Shown piece after piece: positions 39,245-46,634 of a stretch of DNA of 64,000 bases. Position numbers and translations under genes: made by a program. Each line of letters opens with the position of its first letter. The first letter of the stretch is position 1. The notes under the pieces are model-generated. The model searched no databases and was not told where the DNA came from. It worked only from the letters and a program-made list of their open reading frames with translations. The DNA lies in the NCBI RefSeq assembly GCF_943913955.1, contig NZ_CALUAE010000012.1:1-64000 (forward strand), read 5' to 3'. The DNA is from Mycolicibacterium bacteremicum. GTDB lineage: Bacteria > Actinomycetota > Actinomycetes > Mycobacteriales > Mycobacteriaceae.

Positions 39245-40380
39245 CGGGCACCGAGCCAGTCCGCCAGCCGGGTGGGTGCCAGTTCGGCTCCGGCACCGGT
39301 GACCAGGCTGGTCTCGGTGACCGGGGTGCCGAAGTAGGTGGCCGTCGGATCGGTGCGGATGTGCAGGTTCTGCTGAGGCAGAACGGCTGCGGCCAGCGCG
39401 GCGAACGTCATCTTCTCCGGCCCGCCGATGTCGTGCACGCCGTAGCGCGGCGCTTCGGTGGCCACCCGGGCGAGCACGGCCGTCACATCGGCCGTGGCGA
39501 TCGGCTGGATCAGCGCGTCGGGGGCGTGCACCTGGTCGCCGTCGACCAGCGCGCCCGCGATCATCTCGGTGAACTCGTGGAACTGGGTGGCCCGCACGAT
39601 GGTGTAGGGCACGCCCGAGGCGGCGATAGTGTTCTCCTGCAACACCTTTCCCTGCAGATAGCCACCACCCTGCAGACCGTCGACGCCGACGATCGACAGC
39701 AGGACGTAGTGGCCCACACCGGCCTTCTTCGCCGCACCACTGACATTGGCCGAGGTGGCGGTGAAGAACGCCAGCGCCGCGTCATCCTCCATGGTCGGCG
39801 AGTTCAGGACGTCGATGACGACATCCGCTCCGGCCAACGCCTCGTCGAGCCCGGTGCCCAGCGCCGCGTCCACCCCGCTGTGCCGCGATGCGCCGGTGAC
39901 GTGGTGCCCGGCGGCGGTCAGGGCGTCGACGAGTTGCCGACCGATCTGGCCGGTGGCGCCGACGACGGTGATGTTCTTCGCGGTCGCGCGGCGGTCCTTG
40001 CGGGCCTCGAGTTCGTCCTCGTCGACGAGGACGAACATCTCCTGCCCCGGTGTGCACAGCATCGTGACCAGGAACCGCAACGGGACATCGTCGCGATTGT
40101 TGGCGTCGGAATAGTGGATGACATCCCCACCGGGCTCCCAGAAGGCCTCGCCGGCCTTGATGATGCGGGGAGCTTCCCCCTCGAGCTCGAAGAGCATCTC
40201 GCCCTCCAGGACGTAGCCGAAGCACGGTCCGCCCGGATGCCGATGCGGGGGTGCACCGCGATCGCCGGGCCCCCACTCGATGATCGCCGTCATCGCATGA
40301 GCGTCGGCGGGGATGAACGGCGGCTGCACGCCCTGGATGACCGTCATGGCCTTGTTGAGCTTGGCGAGCACATCTGACAT
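39241..40380 (-). CDS. Cupin-NmrA/SDR fusion protein
   Basis: The 379-residue protein joins a cupin (residues 1-130, with PPHRHPGGPCFGYVLEGEM metal-binding His pattern and GEAFWEPGGDVIHY) to an NmrA-type SDR (about 137-379: NITVVGATGQIGRQLV, VVIDVLNSPTMEDDA, GVGHYVLLSIVG, TIVRATQFHEF). The SDR half is a relative of the paired SDRs at 4680-6215. The junction lies at DEDELEARKDRRATAKNITV. The ATG at 40380 has GGGAAAGCCC upstream; an extension to 40446 would cross the regulatory region. It is coupled to the nitroreductase gene. Confidence 0.85.
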   Translation of the reverse strand: MSDVLAKLNKAMTVIQGVQPPFIPADAHAMTAIIEWGPGDRGAPPHRHPGGPCFGYVLEGEMLFELEGEAPRIIKAGEAFWEPGGDVIHYSDANNRDDVPLRFLVTMLCTPGQEMFVLVDEDELEARKDRRATAKNITVVGATGQIGRQLVDALTAAGHHVTGASRHSGVDAALGTGLDEALAGADVVIDVLNSPTMEDDAALAFFTATSANVSGAAKKAGVGHYVLLSIVGVDGLQGGGYLQGKVLQENTIAASGVPYTIVRATQFHEFTEMIAGALVDGDQVHAPDALIQPIATADVTAVLARVATEAPRYGVHDIGGPEKMTFAALAAAVLPQQNLHIRTDPTATYFGTPVTETSLVTGAGAELAPTRLADWLGAR

Positions 40381-40452
40381 GGGCTTTCCCTTTCTCGGCG
40401 AGTTACCGATACGAGATTCGCACCGGGAGGGAGGCCCCTGAATCACGGAAAA

Positions 40453-40487
40453 CCCGTAGTCGCATCCGTGGTGGACGCGACTACGGG
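40453..40487 (-). terminator. 11-bp perfect inverted repeat; terminator and/or GACTACGG dyad
   Basis: CCCGTAGTCGC (40453-40463) and GCGACTACGGG (40477-40487) pair across 13 bases. On the minus strand the stem starts 16 bp after the stop of the tiny acidic gene and is followed by TTTT, as in an intrinsic terminator. The arms also contain CCGTAGTC, the half-motif found at 4648-4655 and 6291-6298, and CCCCTGAA lies at 40435-40442, so it may double as an operator for the cupin-SDR operon. Confidence 0.7.
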
Positions 40488-40503
40488 TCAGCGCAGCGGC
40501 GAG

Positions 40504-40626
40504 TTACGTCTCGGAGTCCTCGGGTGCGTCGGTCGGCAGCGCCTCGGCCCCCGGAGTGGCCGGCGTGGTGAGCACCTCGTCCTCGTCGGTGTGGATTTCG
40601 GTCGGTTTCGGATCTTGAGTGGTCAT
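40504..40626 (-). CDS. Tiny acidic protein, 40 aa
   Basis: The frame reads MTTQDPKPTEIHTDEDEVLT and ends ALPTDAPEDSET. It is acidic and Pro/Thr-rich without hydrophobic clusters. The ATG at 40626 is 11 nt from a SigF-type -10 box and a terminator-like hairpin follows the stop, so promoter, frame and terminator together support a real gene. It resembles the 47-aa gene at 17634-17777 in character. Confidence 0.65.
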   Translation of the reverse strand: MTTQDPKPTEIHTDEDEVLTTPATPGAEALPTDAPEDSET

Positions 40627-40637
40627 GTGCGTACCGG

Positions 40638-40663
40638 TACCCGTCTTCCCGGCCGGCCAATCC
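40638..40663 (-). promoter_or_regulatory. SigF-like promoter of the 40-aa gene
   Basis: GGATT (40663-40659), a 16-bp spacer and GGGTA (40642-40638) match the SigF consensus with one mismatch, the same boxes and spacing as at 32545-32570. The ATG follows after 11 nt. Confidence 0.68.
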
Positions 40664-40670
40664 CGTCGGC

Positions 40671-41864
40671 TCAACCCGTCGTCAGCAGGATGTATTGCGC
40701 GGCGGTGCGCTGGTGCACATCGGGCAGTGCGTCGCCGTTGACCTCGATGGCGTAGTCACCGGCCGGCGCGACACAGTAGAACGCCTTTCCACGGGTGGCG
40801 CAGTGGCTTTCGGGTAGCTGGGGCACGGCGTCGACGGCCTCGCCCTGGTTGAGGATCTCCTTGCTGAAGGCGTTGACGATCATCAGCGCCGACCCCGGGT
40901 TGCGGGCCTGGTAGACGCTGGCCGCAGCCATCGCGACGGTCTTGACACCGGTGTCGGAGAACAGGGTCTTGGATTCCAGCGGGTTGGTCTGGAAGTGCAT
41001 GGCGCCACGGGAACTGTAGACGGCATTCTTGGTCGAACTCGGATTCGATGCCGCCGGAAGCGTTCTGGCGAGCAGCCCGGTGGGGTCGAGCTCCACCTCG
41101 GCCAGTGCGTTCGGAGCGGCGGGGGTGAACTCGTCGACTCGCGGCCCCTGCGCGTCGATCACCTTCTGCACCATGGCCGCCGCCGCATCGAGACCGTCGG
41201 CGGACTGGACGAGCTGCATGAAGACATACGGTCCGTGCGGGGTGAACGACCGGATCACCGCCCACTCGCGATCCGAGCCGGTCGGGGTGAACGGATAGCT
41301 GGAGGCCGCCGCCTCGGGATGGCCGGGGATGGCGGCCGGGGCCGGGCTGACGCCGCGGATGGACTGTTGGGCCGTCGCGGTGTTCATGTCGGCGGCGGCC
41401 GCGGTGGCCGCCGCCTGGTCCGGGAACCGCAGCACCGCATTGATCATGACGTGCCGGTCGGGGGCCTCCCGCGCCGAGGCGAAGCCGTTGACGAAGCCGT
41501 GCCCCTGCGCTTGCTGCGCCACGCTGTCCGGTGAGAACTGGGCCAGCGTGGTGGGCGTGTCCAGCAGATAGAAGGTGCTCAGGTACGGCGCGATGAGGTC
41601 CCGGTCGGCCTCCCACGGGCCGACGACATGGTCGGCGAGATGCTGCGCGTCGACCACCCCGCCCGTCTTCGGGTCGCCCGCCCTGCCCAGCGGCGGGCGC
41701 GGGACGGTGGGATAGCTGCCGGCGTCGAGTTGCGCGGGACTGACGATGGGCGGAAGCGAGGTCTGTGGGGTCTGTACGGCCGGGCCGCCCGGGGCGGGAT
41801 TCTCCGGTGCCGAACACGCTGCGAGCATGCCGACGGCGACGGCGAGGACACCGATCCTGTTCAC
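40671..41864 (-). CDS. DUF7373-type lipoprotein
   Basis: The 397-residue product has a lipoprotein signal with lipobox LAAC (Cys17), so it should be anchored on the outer face of the membrane. The mature part follows the mycobacterial DUF7373 lipoprotein pattern: DAGSYPTVPRPPLG, HLADHVVGPWEADRDL and a late SHCATRGKAFYCVAPAGDYA with two cysteines that may pair. The function is unknown. It lies 49 bp downstream of the kinase gene on the same strand, so the two may be co-transcribed. Confidence 0.82.
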   Translation of the reverse strand: MNRIGVLAVAVGMLAACSAPENPAPGGPAVQTPQTSLPPIVSPAQLDAGSYPTVPRPPLGRAGDPKTGGVVDAQHLADHVVGPWEADRDLIAPYLSTFYLLDTPTTLAQFSPDSVAQQAQGHGFVNGFASAREAPDRHVMINAVLRFPDQAAATAAAADMNTATAQQSIRGVSPAPAAIPGHPEAAASSYPFTPTGSDREWAVIRSFTPHGPYVFMQLVQSADGLDAAAAMVQKVIDAQGPRVDEFTPAAPNALAEVELDPTGLLARTLPAASNPSSTKNAVYSSRGAMHFQTNPLESKTLFSDTGVKTVAMAAASVYQARNPGSALMIVNAFSKEILNQGEAVDAVPQLPESHCATRGKAFYCVAPAGDYAIEVNGDALPDVHQRTAAQYILLTTG

Positions 41865-41913
41865 GCCCCGACCATAACCCCCGTCTTCGCCGGTGGGCCG
41901 GACTCGTCGTAAA

Positions 41914-43386
41914 TCATTGCGCCGCGCCGTACTCCAGTGCGCGTTCCGACGAGTCCACCCGCCCGTTGCTGGAGATCGTCAACAGACCGGGCATGACCTC
42001 ATAGCGCGCGCCATCGGCCGGATTGACCGCGACGAAACCGGCACCGGAGCGCCGGGCATCGCGCAGTTCGAGGTTGGCGCCGTCGCGCAGCCGCTCGCCG
42101 CGGTAGTAGAAGTCGTCCGACGAGGTCCGGCAGATGATCGCCAGCGACTGGGCAGTGCGGATCAGTGCGGCGGGGGTGCTGGAGCTGTCGCAGCGAGCCG
42201 AATGTCCCACGAAGCCTTGCGAATCGGTGTCCGATACGCCGGCGACGGCCGACGTCGTCGAGGTGGTCGGGGCTGCCGCCGAGGCCTCCGGCGACTGTGC
42301 CGGCACGGCCAGTGGCGACCGCGACGCGGTGCCGTCGTCGCCACCGAACACCAGTGCCGAGGCCAAAGCCCCTGCGATGGCGAACAATCCGATGGTTGCC
42401 AGCGCCAGCAGCCATCGTCCCGAGGAGGGGCGGCGGGGCCGCGCGGGCAGCGGGGTGACGACCGAGGGATGCGGTGTCGCGTACACCGCGGAGTACTGCT
42501 GGGTCGGGACCGGCGTGGCGGGGGCGGGCGCCGCACCGGCCGGTGCGGCACCGTCGACGGCCTGCGCCGCGGCGCGGGCCAACTCCCCCGCGGTGGCGTA
42601 GCGATGACTCGGGTCCTTGGCCATCCCCCGCGCGATCACATCGTCGAACGCCCGGCCGACGCCGCGCCGCATGATGCTCGGGCGCGGCGGCGCCGAGAAC
42701 ATGTGTGCCGCCCACACCTGCCGCACGTCCCCGGCGGCATATGGTTCGAATCCGGTCAGCGCCTCGTACAGCACGCAGGCCAGCGAGTAGATATCGGCCG
42801 CCGCGGCTCCCCGGTCCCCGCTGAACCGCTCCGGCGCCAGGTAGGCGCTGGAACCGACGACCAGACCGGTCGACGTGACGGACGGCTCTCCCCCGCCGTG
42901 CGCGATGCCGAAGTCGACCAGATACGCGAAATCGTCCCGGGTCAGCAGGATGTTCTCCGGTTTGACGTCGCGGTGCACCAGATGGTTGGCATGCGCGGCA
43001 TCGAGCGCGGTGGCCACCTGCGCGATGATCGACACCGCTCGGCGCGGCGCGAGCGCACCCTGGCTGTGCAGGACCTCCTTGAGGCTGGGCCCCTCCACCA
43101 GGCGCATGTCGATGTACAGCACACCGTCGATCTCGCCGGAGTCGTGCACCGGGATGATGTGCGGCGCCTGCAGCCGGGCGGCCAGCCGGGACTCCCGCCG
43201 GAACCGGTCCTGAAAACTGGGGTCGGCGACCAGGTCGGGACGCAGCAGCTTGATCGCGACCATCCGCTCGCGGGCGGTGTCGTAGGCGCGGTACACCTCA
43301 CCCATGCCGCCGACGCCGAGCACCGACTGCAGCTCGTAGGGCCCGAACCGGGTGCCCAGCCGCGAGCCGCCCTTCACGGTGCCCAC
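41914..43386 (-). CDS. Transmembrane Ser/Thr protein kinase (PknF-like)
   Basis: The 490-residue protein has a complete Hanks-type kinase domain: GVGGMGEVY glycine loop, VAIK (K46), HRDVKPEN (138-145), DFG (158-160) and APERF (185-189). A Pro/Ala linker, one membrane helix (about 325-348) and an extracellular domain (386-482) follow. The ectodomain has C399 and C419 exactly 20 apart and matches the secreted protein at 934-1524. It probably senses an extracytoplasmic signal and phosphorylates cytoplasmic targets. The DUF7373 lipoprotein gene lies downstream. Confidence 0.9.
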   Translation of the reverse strand: MGTVKGGSRLGTRFGPYELQSVLGVGGMGEVYRAYDTARERMVAIKLLRPDLVADPSFQDRFRRESRLAARLQAPHIIPVHDSGEIDGVLYIDMRLVEGPSLKEVLHSQGALAPRRAVSIIAQVATALDAAHANHLVHRDVKPENILLTRDDFAYLVDFGIAHGGGEPSVTSTGLVVGSSAYLAPERFSGDRGAAAADIYSLACVLYEALTGFEPYAAGDVRQVWAAHMFSAPPRPSIMRRGVGRAFDDVIARGMAKDPSHRYATAGELARAAAQAVDGAAPAGAAPAPATPVPTQQYSAVYATPHPSVVTPLPARPRRPSSGRWLLALATIGLFAIAGALASALVFGGDDGTASRSPLAVPAQSPEASAAAPTTSTTSAVAGVSDTDSQGFVGHSARCDSSSTPAALIRTAQSLAIICRTSSDDFYYRGERLRDGANLELRDARRSGAGFVAVNPADGARYEVMPGLLTISSNGRVDSSERALEYGAAQ

Positions 43387-43462
43387 ATGCCCACCTTTCC
43401 GTTCGAGTCCGTTCGTGGATCACTGGCGACGGATAGGCTTCCCGCCGCGCCGCGATCCCTAA

Positions 43463-44266
43463 CTAGATCGACGGTGCGGGTGCGGCGACCGAATTCATGA
43501 CCAGCTGGTACAGCGGGGCGCCCCAGGCGTGCGGGCCGCTGGTCGCCGGTTCGTAGGCGGTGTGGATGGCAATCGAGGACGCCGGGATCTCCTCGACCTC
43601 CGGGTCGTAGTCGCAGACCGGGTCGCCCACATCACAGACGCTGACGGTGCGCGCACCCATCAGCGGGTCCAGCGGCGAGGTGTCGGTCGAGGCCAGGAAC
43701 GAATGTTCCTGCGCGACGCCCTTGCCGGCGCCGGGCAGCGCGGCCGTCGACCCCAGGTTGATGGTGGTGTCGGCGGGCAACCGGTCGCCGTCGGCGACCA
43801 GCAATGCGGCGGCCACCTGCGGGTTGTCCGCCAGGTCGTGCAGGTTGCGGTGGATCACCATGGCGCCCTGCGAGTAGCCCGCCAGCACGACCTTGGTCTG
43901 CGGGCAGCGCGCCGTGAAGGCCTCCAGCTGTTCGGCGGCCGCGTCGGTGCCGTCCTCGACGCTGTCCATGAAGTTCATCCAGCCGCCGAGGCCCCCGGCG
44001 AGCGGCACGGGCGCGGCCGGGTACTGCACGGCCTCCGCGGTCATCGTGCGACCGCTGGCGGTCAGCGCGCTGTTGAGCTGCTGATACGAGGCGTAGACCA
44101 CATCCCCCATGCCGGCATTGGCGGCCAGCTGGGCGCCGTCGCGCTGCCCCGAACCGGCGGCCCCGATCCAGTGCACATCGGCGCAGGCCGGCTCGGCGGT
44201 GGCGGTGGGCGCCACGGCCAGCGCCGTGGCGGCAAGCAGCACGGCCGCTCCAAGTCGAGTGATCAC
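43463..44266 (-). CDS. Secreted cutinase-like esterase (Culp family)
   Basis: The 267-residue protein has a Sec signal peptide ending TATA-EP, and the cutinase pattern: CADVHWIGAAGSGQ, VVLAGYSQGAMV with the nucleophile Ser132 in GYSQG, CDVGDPVCDYD with the catalytic Asp between two cysteines, and AIHTAY for the His. Mycobacterial cutinase-like proteins hydrolyse lipids or esters in the envelope. It is monocistronic, 76 bp upstream of nothing on its strand but the kinase gene. Confidence 0.87.
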   Translation of the reverse strand: MITRLGAAVLLAATALAVAPTATAEPACADVHWIGAAGSGQRDGAQLAANAGMGDVVYASYQQLNSALTASGRTMTAEAVQYPAAPVPLAGGLGGWMNFMDSVEDGTDAAAEQLEAFTARCPQTKVVLAGYSQGAMVIHRNLHDLADNPQVAAALLVADGDRLPADTTINLGSTAALPGAGKGVAQEHSFLASTDTSPLDPLMGARTVSVCDVGDPVCDYDPEVEEIPASSIAIHTAYEPATSGPHAWGAPLYQLVMNSVAAPAPSI

Positions 44267-44323
44267 GCCGGTTATATCGCCGTCGGCGCCGGCCGGTGTT
44301 ACCGATCCCGGCGATGACCCTGG

Positions 44324-45262
44324 TCACGCCGGTTGGTGCACGGCCGCCCGACGGAATTCGGTGGGGCTGACACCGCGGACCCGCTTGAACGCCGCGCTGA
44401 ACCCGAACGGGTCGGCGTATCCGACGCGCCGCGCCACCTCGGCCACGGTGGCCTGGTTCTCGATCAACAGATCGGCCGCCAGCGTCATCCGCCATCGCGT
44501 GAGGTAGCTCGACGGCGGTTCGCCCACCAGCTCGGTGAACCGTTTGGCCAGGGTGGACCGTGCCACCCCGACGCGGTCGGCCAGGGTGGCCACCGTCCAC
44601 GGGGCCGCCGGATCGTCGTGCAGCGAGCGCAACGCGTCACCGACCACCGGATCGCGCTGGGCGGCCCACCAGGCCGGCGGTCGGCCGCCCGGCCGGTCGA
44701 ACCAGGCGCGCAGCGTGCACACCAGCATCCAGTCCAGCAGCCGGTCCAGCACTACCTGCTGACCGGGCGCATCGATGGCCACCTCGGCGGCCAGGTGCTC
44801 GAGCACCGCATCACCCTCGCCGCCGCCGGGCACCCGCAACACCGCGGGAAGCTCATCGAGGAGGCGGCGGCTGATCTCCCCCCGCACCGGGTACGCACCG
44901 ACGATCAGCGTGGTCGTCTCGGCGCCGCGGTCCCCGAAGTCGTTCCAGCCCAACCGGTGCCGGGTCCCGCCAAACTCGGGCGCCGCGCATTCCGTTCCGC
45001 ATTCGACCACGTCGGCCGAGCCGTCCAGATCATCGACGAAGGTGAAGGTCTCGGGTCCGCGCACGATGACGGTGTCCCCGGCCCGCAGCGGTTCCGGTGG
45101 CGCGGCCCCGGTCACGATCCAGCCACCCCCGGTGAGCACCGTGCACAACGTCAGGGGTGCGCCGTCGACGAAATGCAGGTTCCACGGTGGTGTCAGCGTG
45201 GAACCGCCGAACAACGAGCCATGGGCACGTACCCCGCGGAAGAGGTCGCCGAAGGCATCCAT
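44324..45262 (-). CDS. AraC-family regulator with cupin N-terminus
   Basis: The 312-residue protein has a cupin-6-type N-terminal domain (PPWNLHFVDGAPLTLCTVL, LRAGDTVIVRGPE) and a C-terminal AraC domain (TVATLADRVGVARSTLAKRF and ATVAEVARRVGYADPFGFSAAFKR, partly quoted). It is divergent from the SDR/PPOX gene pair with a 21-bp-spaced CATGGAT repeat between them, and is the likely regulator of that pair. The start is the ATG at 45262. Confidence 0.89.
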   Translation of the reverse strand: MDAFGDLFRGVRAHGSLFGGSTLTPPWNLHFVDGAPLTLCTVLTGGGWIVTGAAPPEPLRAGDTVIVRGPETFTFVDDLDGSADVVECGTECAAPEFGGTRHRLGWNDFGDRGAETTTLIVGAYPVRGEISRRLLDELPAVLRVPGGGEGDAVLEHLAAEVAIDAPGQQVVLDRLLDWMLVCTLRAWFDRPGGRPPAWWAAQRDPVVGDALRSLHDDPAAPWTVATLADRVGVARSTLAKRFTELVGEPPSSYLTRWRMTLAADLLIENQATVAEVARRVGYADPFGFSAAFKRVRGVSPTEFRRAAVHQPA

Positions 45263-45284
45263 GACGACAGCGTAGAGGATCGGA

Positions 45285-45312
45285 CATGGATACCGGCCTT
45301 TTGGCCATGGAT
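45285..45312. promoter_or_regulatory. Direct repeat CATGGAT, 21-bp period, between AraC and SDR genes
   Basis: CATGGAT occurs at 45285-45291 and 45306-45312, exactly two helical turns apart, flanking GGCC-TTTT-GGCC. AraC proteins bind direct repeats of this spacing. The site is 23 bp from the AraC start and 31 bp from the SDR start. Confidence 0.6.
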
Positions 45313-45343
45313 TCGTCCGGGCTCGCCGGGTTGAGTGGTCTGC

Positions 45344-46177
45344 ATGAGCAACGACACGATTCTTGTACTCGGGGCCACCGGGAAGACCGGCCGGCGCCTG
45401 CTGCCGCGGCTGCGACTGCTCGGTGCGCCGGTGCGCGCGGCCTCGCGCTCCAGCGGCACCCGGTTCGACTGGTCGGCACCCGACACCTGGGATGCCGCGC
45501 TGGCCGGGGTCGGTGCGGTCTATCTGGTCGCACCGCCCTGGCCCGGGCCGGCCGCCGATTTCTTGACCCGCGCGGAGGCCGCCGGTGTGCGCCGGGTGAC
45601 GGTGCTGTCCGGCCGCGGCGCGGACTCCTGGGGCGAGTCGACGTTCGGACTGGACATGCGTTCCGCCGAGGACGCGGTGCGCCGTTCGGCCTTGGAATGG
45701 ACGATCCTGCGGCCCAACAACTTCGCGCAGAACTTCGATGAGGACCTGTTCCACGCCCCGCTGCTGGCCGGCGAGTTGGCACTGCCCGCCGGGGACGTGG
45801 GCGAGCCCTTCATCGACATCGACGATGTCGCCGAGGTCGCGGCCCGGGTGCTGACCGAACCGGGCCACACCGGCAGGGTGTACGAGCTCAGCGGACCACG
45901 ACCGGTGACCTTCGCCGAAGCCACCGACGTGATCTCGCGCGCAACCGGTCTGCCGATGACCTACCGGCAGATCACCGCCGACGAGTACGTCGCCGCGCTG
46001 GTGGCCGCCGGGGTCGGCCGGGACGATGCCGAGCACGTGGCGGCGATGTTCACGCTGATGGCCGACGGCCGGATCGCCGACACCGCCGACGGTGTGGCCA
46101 CCGTGCTCGGCCGTCAGCCGCGCAGCTTCGAGGAGTACGTGGCACGGGCGGCGGCGGCGGGAGCGTGGCACCGATGA
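45344..46177 (+). CDS. NmrA-type NAD(P)-binding SDR
   Basis: The 277-residue protein has VLGATGKTGRRLL at the N-terminus, VYLVAPPWPG, WTILRPNNFAQNF and FIDIDDVAEVAARVL, the order of NmrA/ergot-alkaloid-type reductases. It is not closely similar to the three SDRs at 4.7-6.2 and 39-40 kb. The likely reaction is reduction of an enone or imine with NADPH, but no substrate is evident. Its stop overlaps the PPOX start (ATGA). The divergent AraC gene probably controls it. Confidence 0.86.
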   Translation: MSNDTILVLGATGKTGRRLLPRLRLLGAPVRAASRSSGTRFDWSAPDTWDAALAGVGAVYLVAPPWPGPAADFLTRAEAAGVRRVTVLSGRGADSWGESTFGLDMRSAEDAVRRSALEWTILRPNNFAQNFDEDLFHAPLLAGELALPAGDVGEPFIDIDDVAEVAARVLTEPGHTGRVYELSGPRPVTFAEATDVISRATGLPMTYRQITADEYVAALVAAGVGRDDAEHVAAMFTLMADGRIADTADGVATVLGRQPRSFEEYVARAAAAGAWHR

Positions 46178-46593
46178 GCCCACTCACCGGCGAAGACCTC
46201 GCGCTGCTGCGCCGTCCGCTGTACGGATTCCTCAGTGTCGCGGGCGGTCCGGATCCGGCACAGCCGCGCCCGGTGTGGTTCGAGGTCACCGACGCGGGGA
46301 CCGTCCAGCTGTTCACCGGCCCGCACACCGTCAAGGTGCGTCGGTTGCGGCGGGACGCGCGCGCCTGCCTCGTGGTCACCGCACCCGTAGGCGAGCGGGA
46401 GCACTGGGTGTCGGTGACCGGCCCGGTGCGTATCGAGCCCGATGGCGCATCGGCGTTGGCGGGGCGGCTGGCCGCCCGCTACTGGGATCTCGACGACCCG
46501 GGGCGGGCCCGCGACCTGGCCGCCATCCAGGCCGATGAGCAGGTGCGGTTGGTGCTGCACCCGGACACGGTGAGCCGATACGTGATGGATTAA
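46174..46593 (+). CDS. PPOX/FDOR split-barrel flavin or F420-binding protein
   Basis: The 139-residue protein has the split beta-barrel of pyridoxamine-5'-phosphate-oxidase-like proteins: LYGFLSVAGG, RPVWFEVTDAGTVQLFTG, HTVKVRRLRRDARACLVV and HWVSVTGPVRIEPDG. In mycobacteria this group often uses F420 or flavin. It is translationally coupled to the upstream SDR, which suggests a shared redox pathway. Confidence 0.83.
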   Translation: MSPLTGEDLALLRRPLYGFLSVAGGPDPAQPRPVWFEVTDAGTVQLFTGPHTVKVRRLRRDARACLVVTAPVGEREHWVSVTGPVRIEPDGASALAGRLAARYWDLDDPGRARDLAAIQADEQVRLVLHPDTVSRYVMD

Positions 46594-46634
46594 CGCGCCA
46601 CCGTCATCACCCGGCTCACCCGAAGCCGTGCGGG

